From NCBI GenBank assembly GCA_036417435.1, contig CM070901.1:11010001-11074000 (forward strand): DNA of 64,000 bases. Reading direction: 5' to 3'. A program made the translations under genes and the position numbers. This document shows positions 1-9,647 of this stretch, piece by piece. Each line of letters starts with the position of its first letter. Positions within the stretch are counted from its first letter, which is position 1. This DNA is from Inia geoffrensis (lineage: Eukaryota; Chordata; Mammalia; Artiodactyla; Iniidae). The notes beneath the pieces were generated by a model. The model did no database searches. It saw only the letters and a program-made list of their open reading frames with translations, and was not told where the DNA came from.

Positions 1-806
1 ACCAGTAAGTCTCCAAGTAAATTTGAACAAAATGACTAATTAGCTCAAGTGCTATCATAATTATGTCTAAAATAATTATATACATTGTGTCATAAATATA
101 TAACATGCTATCTAATGATGAGTGTATCTGAAGATCAAATGCAATATTCATATTATCTGAAAGAAATAAAAGAGGCTAAATATGTATATAAAGAAATCAA
201 TATATTCCTAGAAACCTAATAGTCCTTGAATTGCCATTCCTGATGTACATTTTATCTATATATAATATAAAAAGGAATATATATATATAATATATATAAT
301 AATTGTAAAATATAAAAAGAATATATATAATATAAAAGAGAATATATATGTTCTTATATATATGATATAAAAAAGAATATAAAATATAAAATATTTTATA
401 TATTATATATATAATATATATTTTATATATTATATATATATAATATATAAAAGATATATAGCTTCCAAATTTTTCAAGATAAAGCTTTTATATTTTATCT
501 TTTAAGTTTTTACTAGATTTTTTATAGGCATTGTGATGAGGAATTAAATGCTTTAATTATATTGATACATGGAATAGTATTTCTTGATACTGTACAAATA
601 TACATTATCTAAATAGATACATTTCCACTGATCTTAAACTTACTACCAGCTGCTCCAGTCTTCCTAGTTTTGGCACCCTTAGGAGATTCAAAGCGATTAA
701 AGAGAGGAGCACTTTATTTCCTGAAATGTGTTGAGGTTAAGGATTGGCACCAGACAGCAGGAGGATCTTGATAACACCATAGGGAGTGTTTTAAAATGGG
801 ACCTGT
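1..806. other. AT-rich flanking DNA with a TA-rich low-complexity tract
   Basis: No gene is visible. About 256-465 is almost entirely A and T, built from irregular runs of TATA and ATAAAA, and could fold back on itself many times over. The remainder looks like ordinary unique AT-rich DNA. The last 14 bases (793-806) are the left target-site copy of the U6 retropseudogene that follows. Confidence 0.7.
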
Positions 807-812
807 GTGCTC

Positions 813-863
<51 letters not shown>

Positions 864-907
864 GGCCCCTGCGCAAGGATGATACGCAAATTCGTGAAGC
901 GTTCCAT

Positions 908-911
<4 letters not shown>
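807..911 (+). pseudogene. RNU6: U6 snRNA retropseudogene
   Basis: Positions 807-911 match U6 spliceosomal RNA from its first base through the TATTT near the 3' end. I see one substitution against the mammalian sequence: T for C at U6 position 77 (base 883). The copy is followed by about 29 A residues. It is bracketed by a 15 bp direct repeat (793-807 and 938-952), the signature of L1-driven retroposition. The external promoter of a real U6 gene is missing: there is no TATA box near -30 (the nearest TTTAAAA is at about -18), and I see no PSE. The pol III terminator is also broken, with only three T residues before the A-tail. It is therefore very probably inactive. The near-perfect body suggests either a recent insertion or one too young to have decayed. 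Confidence 0.95.
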
Positions 912-944
<33 letters not shown>

Positions 945-952
945 GACCTGTG

Positions 953-3297
953 GCATGTTAGATATGGTTGAGAGATTTTTGTTTTCCAGATGAACAGATG
1001 GGAAAATTTAAAAAAACAAAACAACAAAAAACTTAGTGGAAGGGTAAAACACCTGCTCCCAATTCGGGGCAAATACTGAAATGGTAGTTATAAAGAGATG
1101 TATACATTTTTCTGCTACTTATTTTAGTATCTTCATTAGGATTTCATATTGAAACCCTTGAACTGGTCCAAAGAACATGCTGACTACAAAATATTCTCTC
1201 AAATCTAGACTTTTCTATCGATATGAAATAATCCCTCCTATGAAATCCACAGATGTTCTTTCTGTTGTGCTAGAGCACAACATGAAACTTTCTGCCTCTG
1301 CATGACTACAGCTTATGCTTCACTTCTGCAGTCACTCCACTGAATTGTCAAGTCTTAGCACATTGGTAAAGAAGGAACGATCATTCGGAGATAGACTGAA
1401 GTGCAAACCAGCAGATGATTTATCTGTAATACAATTTAGAAACAAGTGTAATTTAAAAAAAAAAAAGTGCCATACTGAAAATCTAGCCAGAGTTGTTAGG
1501 TGACATTAGAAATTAGACTGAGACGATGTTAAACTAAGAATTATTAGGCTTTCTATAGGCTCTGGGGATGCTCAAGTAGTAGTTGTTTGCAAACTGGGCA
1601 GTATAATTAGCTTCTGGTTGGATGATACATAATTAAATTTTGCAACCAACCCTGACACTTATTATCCTATGCCCAGAATTGACACACCATTAGTAGCTTT
1701 GGGAATTGCTAAAATCATTTTACCTATGGATTTATGTAAGCAGTTTGGCAAATAGCCTTACATGAAAATTCAGCCAAAATGAAATTTGTGTATTGGATGT
1801 GATGTGAATGCTCGATAATATATCCTTTAGGCTAGGGAAATGCATCTTTTTTTTTTTTTCCCCCAAAAAGTCAGGTGAATGATTTATACAAGCTTAGAGA
1901 ATTTCTTCTAATTTTTATTAGTGACAGTGATTTTTAGTTAGCACTACATAAACATCAGAACGAGTTTATGTTAGTGACAGCAAAATTCACAGTTAAGCTA
2001 TAGTGAATCTTGATGAATTCTAAACCAAGGTTTTAAAATTATATGGTCTAGAATACAAGGTCAGAATTTTCTTGTGAAAGAAATCATCTATTAGGGAAAA
2101 AAACGTGTACAGCTAAGAGATACTAAGTTATTTGGTAAACCCATAGAACAGTTTCCTTTTATTATTCTTTCCTCAATTTGTTCTAAAACTAATAAAATGT
2201 ATATCTCAGACTGTCTTACTAAAATGCATTATTATTTCCAGTTTTGAAAATTCTTCCCTTCTCCAGACTTCACTAGGATATTCTGTATTTGACATGAACG
2301 TATTATAAGACTTAAAAATACATTTTAAAAAAACTTGTAATGGATATTTGTGAAAATATGTCTGTGACATCTATATTTTAGGCTTTTTTTTTTTTTTTTT
2401 TTGGTGGTAAAAGAAGCTCTGTAGAATGCCTTATAGATTATTAACCCATTGTACAGTAAACTATCTCTTGGAAAGATCATGAAAATCTTACTTTAGTAAA
2501 TAAGTTACAGACATTTAAAAAAAGAGTGATGAGTGATGGAATGTAGTTTTAGTTTTTTTACTGCAGTAAAATATTAAGTATTTTTCAGGATTAAAAAATA
2601 GAGCAAATGTGATAACTAAAAATTATTAAACATAATTTAAATAGCTATATATTGTGCATGCATGCCATGTATGCTGGAATACATGCCAGGATGTTATTTT
2701 AAATATAGTATAATACTGTATTTAAATTACTATTACTATTTTCTGGATGAAACATATTTTCTTTCTGAGAGTAAGTCTGATTCTCTCTCTTGAACCAGCC
2801 ATTTGTAAAATCTCGAGCTTAGTTTCCACTACTGTTAGAAAGACTTGAAAGTCTTTGATAGCTACCTATTTAGTGACCAGAATAGTTGATGGAATCATCT
2901 TTTATATATTCTTCTCATCCTTGTAATTAGAGTGTAATCTTACTTCACCTAACAAAGGTATTTAATTCTTTTCAAATTTCATTTATTTTATCCTAAATGG
3001 GAAAGAATGCGAGATCATCTATGGGGCCATCAAGTACATTTCATCTGGTATGGAGTTGTACTGAAGGTACCCTTGTTATTAGCTATAACAGTCTAAGAAA
3101 AACAAATAGAATGTTGCTATGGGAGACCAAAGTCACCAACAAGTGAAAAAATAACCCAAAGTGAAATCGAGTCCCCCTAAAACCAAGTTTCTCTTCTGAG
3201 TTTATGATTAACCTCTCTATCCAAAACTTTATTCCCTTTCTTTTCCTGAACCTGTTCCCCTCAATACTGAGGAGTATCAAAGAAAAGGGGGGTGGAT
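953..3297. other. Intergenic AT-rich DNA, no gene seen
   Basis: I see no gene or confidently classifiable repeat here. There are homopolymer tracts at about 1848-1865 (T then C) and 2383-2402 (T). The few short frames have no recognisable domain. Old, decayed repeats may be hidden in it. Confidence 0.5.
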
Positions 3298-3902
3298 TGA
3301 AACTGTATACAAGCCCCTGTGTCTCTATCTTTTGAAGTAAAAAGCTTTTGCTTTAATTTCCCTGGCCTCCCTTGAATCCCAAAAGGCTGGCTCAAGAGTC
3401 AATAATTTGGATATGAGAAGACATAGAAACAAAGAATAGCTGTTGGTCTGGGAAACTGTAATAATTGAGATTATACACTTGCCACATAGCACAATCACCG
3501 AACTCCCAGTTCCCTGAAAGATACAGATAAAGGCCCGACACACATTCCTAAGTTGTTTTTATAGGAAGCAGACCCTGCCAGATGAAAACTGCTGACCACG
3601 AGCACAGACCCTAGACTGGTTGAATCCAGAAGGCTGATGATGCTTGAAGCTTCACCTTGATGCCAACCAATCCAGGAACTGTGCACGAGCCGATCAACCC
3701 TGCAACCCCTCCCTCACACTGTCTTTAAAACCCCTTCCATGAAAGGCTTTAGGGAGTTCAGGTCTTTTGAGCAGGAGCTGCTCATTCTCCTTGCTTGGTG
3801 CCCTGCAATATATGCCGTACCTTCCATCACCATAACCCAGTCTCTCAAATCGATTGGCTTTACTTCACGTGAGTGAGCAGACCCAAATTAGGTTCGATAA
3901 CA
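3298..3902 (+). mobile_element. Solo LTR of a class I (gammaretrovirus-like) endogenous retrovirus
   Basis: The right half has the usual order of a class I ERV LTR: a TTTAAAA promoter box near 3724, then a leader ending in the stretch that leads into the poly(A) signal, here decayed to AATATA near 3809. After it comes a U5 with TTGGCTTTACT and an end GGTTCGATAACA at 3902, typical of this LTR class. No primer-binding site or internal viral gene follows, so it looks like a solo LTR left by recombination. The 5' boundary is uncertain; a TG at 3298 is my best candidate. I did not find a convincing target duplication. Confidence 0.7.
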
Positions 3903-4367
3903 AAAGGCAACTTGACAATACACAGCTGTACTCTTGCCAAGAAAAAACAGAAGAAAAGCACTTCTAATGGAAATGTAATAGGAATACTTGAATGATTCAC
4001 AAATCCCAGAAAGAATTTAAAATCATGAGATGTATCAGAGCTGTACATTAGAAACTGAAGAACTAACTGAAGCTGAGGTAAAATACTGCCATGGAAGAAA
4101 GATTCATATAGAATAATTAAGTAATCTAATTTTATTTAATAAATATTTTTACCTCATGTTAGGGAAAGGGATAAGAGATATTGGTCTTTAAAGTTCATTA
4201 TGGAAAATTGGTAGAAAATTCACTAAAACTTATAAATCACAAAATATAGATATAAACTATTTATAAATATGGAAATAAATGCAAGAATAAGCAACAAAAC
4301 TGTTGAAAATGATTATATCTAAACTGACAATGTTGGATGAGGATTGGGAAACCAGAAGGGTTTTTTC
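3903..4367. other. Spacer between LTR and L1, no gene seen
   Basis: AT-rich DNA without a recognisable gene. It supplies the left target site of the next L1: the 12 bp AAAATACAACAG at 4368-4379 is repeated at 6641-6652. Confidence 0.5.
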
Positions 4368-4379
4368 AAAATACAACAG

Positions 4380-4662
4380 CACAGCCAACATCATTCTCAA
4401 TGGTGAAAAACTGAAACCATTTCCACTAAGATCAGGAACAAGACAAGGTTGCCCACTCTCACCACTCTTATTCAACATAGTTTTGGAAGTTTTAGCCACA
4501 GCAATCAGAGAAGAAATAGAAATAAAAGGAATCCAAATCAGAAAAGAAAAGCTAAAACTGTCACGGTTTGCAGATGACATGATACTATACATACAGAATC
4601 CTAAAGACTCTACCAGAAAACAACTAGAGCTAATCAATGAATTTGATAAAGTAGCAGGATAA
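4380..4662 (+). pseudogene. L1 ORF2 fragment: reverse transcriptase palm
   Basis: Translation gives the RT region of ORF2p: the [19 protein letters not shown] segment, then the catalytic FADDM box, then the stretch ending NEFDKVAG before an in-frame stop at 4660-4662. In an intact L1 the frame would continue, so this copy is broken here. The reading frame is open a little further left (from 4303), but that part is host flank, not L1. No activity is possible because the endonuclease and fingers are missing. Confidence 0.9.
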
Positions 4663-5505
4663 AAAACCAATGCACAGGAATCTCTTGCATTCCTATATAC
4701 TAATGATGAAAAATATGAAAGAGAAATTAAGGAAACATGCCCATTTACCACTGCAACAAAAAGAAAATACCTAGGAATAAACCTACCTAAGGAGACGAAA
4801 GACCTGTATGCAGAAAACTATAAGACACTGATGAAAGAAATTAAAGATGATACAAACAGTTGGAGAGATACACCATGTTCTTGGATTGGAAGAATCAACA
4901 TTCTGAAAATGACGATACTACCCAAAGCAATCTACAAATTCAATGCAATCCCTAGTAAATGACCAATGGCATTTTTCACAGCACTAGAACAAAAACTTTC
5001 ACAATTTGCAGGGAAACACAAAAGACCCCGAATAGCCAAAGCAATCTTGAGAAAGAAAAATGGAGCTGGAGAAATCAGGCCCCCAGATTTCAGACTATAC
5101 TACAACACTACAGTAGTCAAGAGAGTATGGTAGTGGCACAAAAACAGAAATACAGATCAATGGAACAGGATAGAAAGCCCAGAAATAAACCCATGCACAT
5201 ATGGTCACCTTATCTTTGATAAAGGAGACAAGAATATACAATGGAGAAAAGGCAGCCTCTTCAATAAGTGGTGCTGGGAAAACTGGACAGCTACATGTAA
5301 AAGAAAGAAATTAGAACACTCCCTAACACCATACACAAAAATAAACTCAAAATGGATTAAAGAGCTAAATGTAAGGCCAGAAACTATCAAACTCTAAGAG
5401 AAAAACATAGGCAGAACCCTCTATGACATAAATTACAGCAAGATCCTTTTTGACCCACCTCCTGGAGACACGGAAATAAAAACAAAAATAAACAAATGGG
5501 ACCTA

Positions 5506-6132
5506 ATGAAACTTCAAAGCTTTTGCACAGCAAAGGAAACCATAAACAAGACCAAAAGACAACCCTCAGAATGGGAGAAAATATTTGCAAATGAAGCAAT
5601 TTACAAAGGTTTAATCTCCAAAATTTACAAGCAGCTCATGCAGCTCAATATCCAAACAACAAACAACCCAATCCAAAAATGGGCAGAAGACCTAAATAGA
5701 CATTTCTCCAAAGAAGACATACAGATTGCCAACAAACACATGAAAGACTGCTCAACATCACTAATCATTAGAGAAATGCAAATCAAAACTACCATGAGGT
5801 ATCACCTCACACCAGTCAGAATGGCCATCATCAAAAAATCTAGAAACAATAAATGCTGGAGAGGGTGTGGAGAAAAGGGAACCCTCTTGCACTGTTGGTG
5901 GGAATGTGGATTAATACAGCCACTATGGAGAACAGTATGGAGGTTCCTTAAAAAACTACAAATAGAACTACCATGTGACCCAGCAATCCCACTACTGGGC
6001 ATATACCCTGAGAAAACCATAATTCGAAAAGAGTCATGTACCACAATGTTCATAGCAGCACTATTTACAATAGTCAGGACATGGAAGCAACCTAAGTGTC
6101 CATCGACAGATGAATGGATAAAGAAGATGTGA
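5506..6132 (+). pseudogene. L1 ORF2 fragment: C-terminal domain with cysteine motif
   Basis: A 208-residue open frame covers the end of L1 ORF2p. It carries the cysteine-rich motif of the C-terminal RNA-binding segment, readable as C-x3-C-x7-H-x4-C within residues about 118-136, and ends near DEWIKKM. Between this piece and the RT piece upstream the frame is interrupted several times (for example stops near 4962, 5133 and 5396). It is a dead remnant of the 4380-6640 element. Confidence 0.9.
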
Positions 6133-6809
6133 CACACATATACAATGGAATATTACTTGGCCTTAAAAAGCAACAAAATTAGTTATTTGTAGTGAGGTGG
6201 ATGGACCTAGAGTCTGTCATACAGAGCGAAGTAAGTCAGAAAGAGAAAAACAAATACCGTATACTAACACATATGTATGGAGTTTAAAAAAAAAAATGGT
6301 TATGAAGAACTTAGGGGCAGGACAGGAAAAAAGATGCAGACATAGAGAATGGACTTGAGGACACGGGGAGGGGAAGGGTAAGCTGGGACGAAGTGAGAGA
6401 GTGGCATGGACTTGTATCAAATATAAAATAGATAGCTAGTGGGAAGCAGCCACATAGCACAGGGAGGTCAGCTCGATGCTTTGTGTCCACCTAGAGGGGT
6501 GAGATAAGGAGGGTGGTAGGGACATGCAAGCAGGAGGGCATATGGGGATATATGTATATGTATAGCTGATTCAATTTGCTATAAAGCAGAAACTGACACA
6601 CCATTGTAAAGCAATTATACTCCAATAAAGATGTTAAAAAAAAATACAACAGTTACTCTTTGATGCTTAAATGTCAAGTATGAATTACATTGACAAAATT
6701 AATAATTTTTAAGATGGGAATTTTTTTCCTGTAGCTTCCTTTCCCACTTAAAGTGCAAGATCTACCATTCTAAAGTACATTTCAAGTTGTGTTTTTAAAT
6801 AGTATTTCA

Positions 6810-6911
6810 ACATGTATATGTATAACTGAATAACTCTACTGTACACCTGAAACTAACACAACATTGTAAATCAACTATACTCCAATATAAAATTTAAAGA
6901 TTCTTAAAAAT
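6810..6911 (+). mobile_element. Very short L1 3' end with 13 bp target duplication
   Basis: About 100 bases match the extreme 3' end of an older L1 subfamily (the CTGAAACTAACACAACATTG stretch followed by an A-rich tail). It is flanked by an exact 13 bp repeat, AAATAGTATTTCA, at 6797-6809 and 6912-6924. Only the last hundred bases were copied. Confidence 0.88.
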
Positions 6912-6924
6912 AAATAGTATTTCA

Positions 6925-9022
6925 TTTTCTGCCATCTTGAAGCAGTGTATGCTGTTTGCAAAATCAAAACATAATTTGGTGAAAAAATCTGTAAAGATTA
7001 AATCTTAAAATTCAAGCATAAAATATTTCAAAAATAATTAACATGGGCCCCTATATATCTAATATAAATGTCATTAATATTAAAATTATTTTAGTTTCTT
7101 TCAATATATTTGTGTCAATTTCTTCTTATCCTTGTTAAACACAATTATTAGAAATGGATATGGACGAGCTCTCATAAATATAAAGGGATTTATACATCAT
7201 TCAATCATTAATTAAATTTTAATCGTCCACTGTTTAGCTATAGTAGCCAGATTTTTAAAAATAAAAATAAACATTGTCTTTCTTGCTCATAAAGAGTTTC
7301 CCTTCTTACTCAGGAGACAGAGAAATAAGCTAAACACCACCGTGCAGTGTGAAAAATATTAAGATAGTGGAATATTCTAGGTTCTAGAAGAGGACAGGAG
7401 TAGGGGGGATCTAAATCACAAAAACTACCTGTGTGACAAGCTAAATAGCATTAACATACATACATTAATTTTATTGCCTATATCCAAAATATTTTGCCAT
7501 TTCAAACATCATTTTTATGTGTGCTCATGCAAAAAATACAAGTCAATGAGTGTTACCATCAACAATTAAAACCACTGAAAAATTGTAAAAAATGCAAACC
7601 ACTTACAGACATATGCCTAATAAATAATGAGACCACAAAAAATTTTACAAGATGACTAAAGAAGTGATTTTAATGGTATTTTAACAAGTGGCGATCACTA
7701 TCCATTTCTAAATATTTTAGATAATGCAGTTGTCACATTCAAGGCAAATGTTCATGCTGCAAATAGACCTAAGGCTCACAAAGACTATGAACTAAATTAA
7801 ATAAACTATGTCCTCACGAAGACTGGCAGGGTCTTAAAGGAGAGCTAGGGTACTTCTAAAGAAAGAATTGAAGGAATCTGATGTGGCCTAGAATATAAGT
7901 ACCCTGCATTCCAAGACATGGCTTTCAAACATTCCTTTGGAATGTTTGACTTCACTGAAGGTGTTTCAGTAGGATAAAGTCAGAATCTCAGCTCTCCTGA
8001 GGATAGAGGAGAGACATGCTGTTAAGATATTATAACAATAATCTAAGCAGAGGTTTCAGAATAAGCCAGATTTGGCCCACCTGTTTGTTCCTTCAGCAAA
8101 CACACTATTTGGATGTGGTTTGTAATACAGTCAATACTTAAAATCTGGGAGATTTCACACAAAAACTCCAGCTTTCAAGTTTCTCAGGAGAAAATTTAAT
8201 TTCTAACCATACTAGGCCCACAGTCTAGCTTGTCCACTGTCTTAATCATTTTTTATTGGCTCTGTAATCCTGAGCCAAAGTCTCAGTTTCTGTGCTGGGT
8301 ATCAATTTATTGCCTCTCAGCTCCAAATTCACTCCTTTTGATTGCTCTGTAAAAATGGACCAGAGACCTTTTAAATATGTTTTCCTTTGCCAGACGGCAC
8401 TGACATATTAGACAAATATTTCACTCTACTCATGTCTTTATCAAAAGTGGAAACATGAAATTTAGATGGACTTGATTTTTTCAAAATGAGAGGGCATATT
8501 TTCCAATGGAAAGGCAGTATATTCCCGTGTTTCATAAAAAACATGAACTGTTGCCAAAAAAAAAAAAGTGTGCCTATGATTTCAATATAACTCGACCTGT
8601 CAGGAAATGTGATTTTTTTTTTTTTTTTTTTTTTTTAAATGCTGGAAGCCTGGAGGCAGGGGCACTGCTCAGGGATGCCTGGACTCTGACTCTGCTTTCA
8701 CCCCTGCCTTCCCATGTTGATACTGTGGCCTCATTGCCACTGATTTTGATTCAATAAATTTACTTTTTTATTTAAAGTATTTCCAGAATACTTTTTTTTT
8801 TTTTTAATGCAAGAAGTAAAAGAAAATTGTTAAAGTTTCCCCTAATATGTATTTAAGCTGCAAGGGTTTCGCCCCATCATAAAATACAATTTCTTACATC
8901 TGACAAGATCCACCATGAACAGGATTTGTCACCACCATGAGGAACCCCATTAAGTGACTTTTGAGGCTCATGGAGTCTTAGATGAGCTATGATACATGTA
9001 TTTGTTCTGTTTGAATTTCTCA
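6925..9022. other. Intergenic AT-rich DNA, no gene seen
   Basis: No gene is recognised. It contains a perfect 11 bp inverted repeat with a 3-base loop at 7925-7949, and T tracts at 8612-8637 and about 8792-8807. Around 8640-8760 a slightly more GC-rich stretch ends in CAATAAA, but I cannot assign it to any gene. Confidence 0.5.
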
Positions 9023-9033
9023 TGCCATGATTT

Positions 9034-9151
9034 TTATTTTTTTTAACATCTCTATTGGAGTATAATTGCTTTACAATGATGTGTTAGTTTCTGCTTTATA
9101 ATAAAGTGAATCAGCTATACATATACATATACCCCCATATCTCCTCCCTCT
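9034..9151 (-). mobile_element. Very short L1 3' end, inverted, with 11 bp target duplication
   Basis: About 118 bases are the reverse complement of the L1 3' UTR end. The T-rich tail is on the left, followed by AACATCTCTATTGGAGTATA. The direct repeat TGCCATGATTT lies at 9023-9033 and 9152-9162. The subfamily is the same as the 4.4 kb copy. Confidence 0.9.
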
Positions 9152-9162
9152 TGCCATGATTT

Positions 9163-9647
9163 AAAAATATTTTTTTATTAAACAGGAAATTTGATCCAAC
9201 ATTATAATGTGTGTACCCTTTTTTCTGTGTGGGTCTCTTCCTACCATCAGTTAGCCTGTATGCAATGCTGCAATATCATAATAAGAACCATAACAAGTTT
9301 ATAGAAACAAAAAATGGTGGAAAGCATAATAAACTGAAGAAAAATCCATAAATGTTTAGCGTTTTTAATGTGAATTAATGGAAACATAAATTATTACAGT
9401 GATATATAAAGTATAAAAATTATACTATAATTGGCTATAAAAAATAAATTTTGGCTATAAAAATTATAGCCAAATCATTATACTGATGGTAGATTTTTAA
9501 AAAATAAATCTGTTGATTAAAATATAAATTAAATGTTCTAAACCCAAACAAACATTTTCAAAAGTAATCTAGCTGGAAATAATTTTTCTTAGTTTGGTGA
9601 AGATTTGGCTGAGAACTTATAGGATGACAGACCTATAATAATCGGAA
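9163..9647. other. AT-rich spacer with an imperfect palindrome
   Basis: No gene is visible. Around 9430-9478 the phrase TTGGCTATAA occurs twice directly and once inverted, so a stem of 10 bp with a 3-base loop can form. Confidence 0.5.

Larger units (their letters stand above)
4380..6640 (+). mobile_element. 5'-truncated LINE-1 (copy A) with target-site duplication
   Basis: This is the 3' part of an L1 retrotransposon: the end of the ORF2 reverse transcriptase, the ORF2 C-terminal domain, the 3' UTR and a short A-tail after AATAAAGATGTT. It begins abruptly inside the RT palm because reverse transcription stopped early. A perfect 12 bp direct repeat (4368-4379 and 6641-6652) marks the insertion. 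The RT active-site motif FADDM is readable at about 4570. The 3' UTR belongs to the subfamily ending in a GCAATTATACTCCAATAAAG-type motif, shared with the copies at 22.8, 54.4 and 60.3 kb. It is different from the copy at 9.6 kb. Confidence 0.95.

Noticed and set aside
807..911. Functional U6 snRNA gene
   Set aside because: No TATA box or PSE at the right distance, no T4 terminator, and clear retroposition marks.
8600..8770. Processed pseudogene ending in AATAAA
   Set aside because: The T-run is on the wrong side for a plus-strand transcript ending at CAATAAA, no direct repeat was found and the sequence resembles no gene I know.
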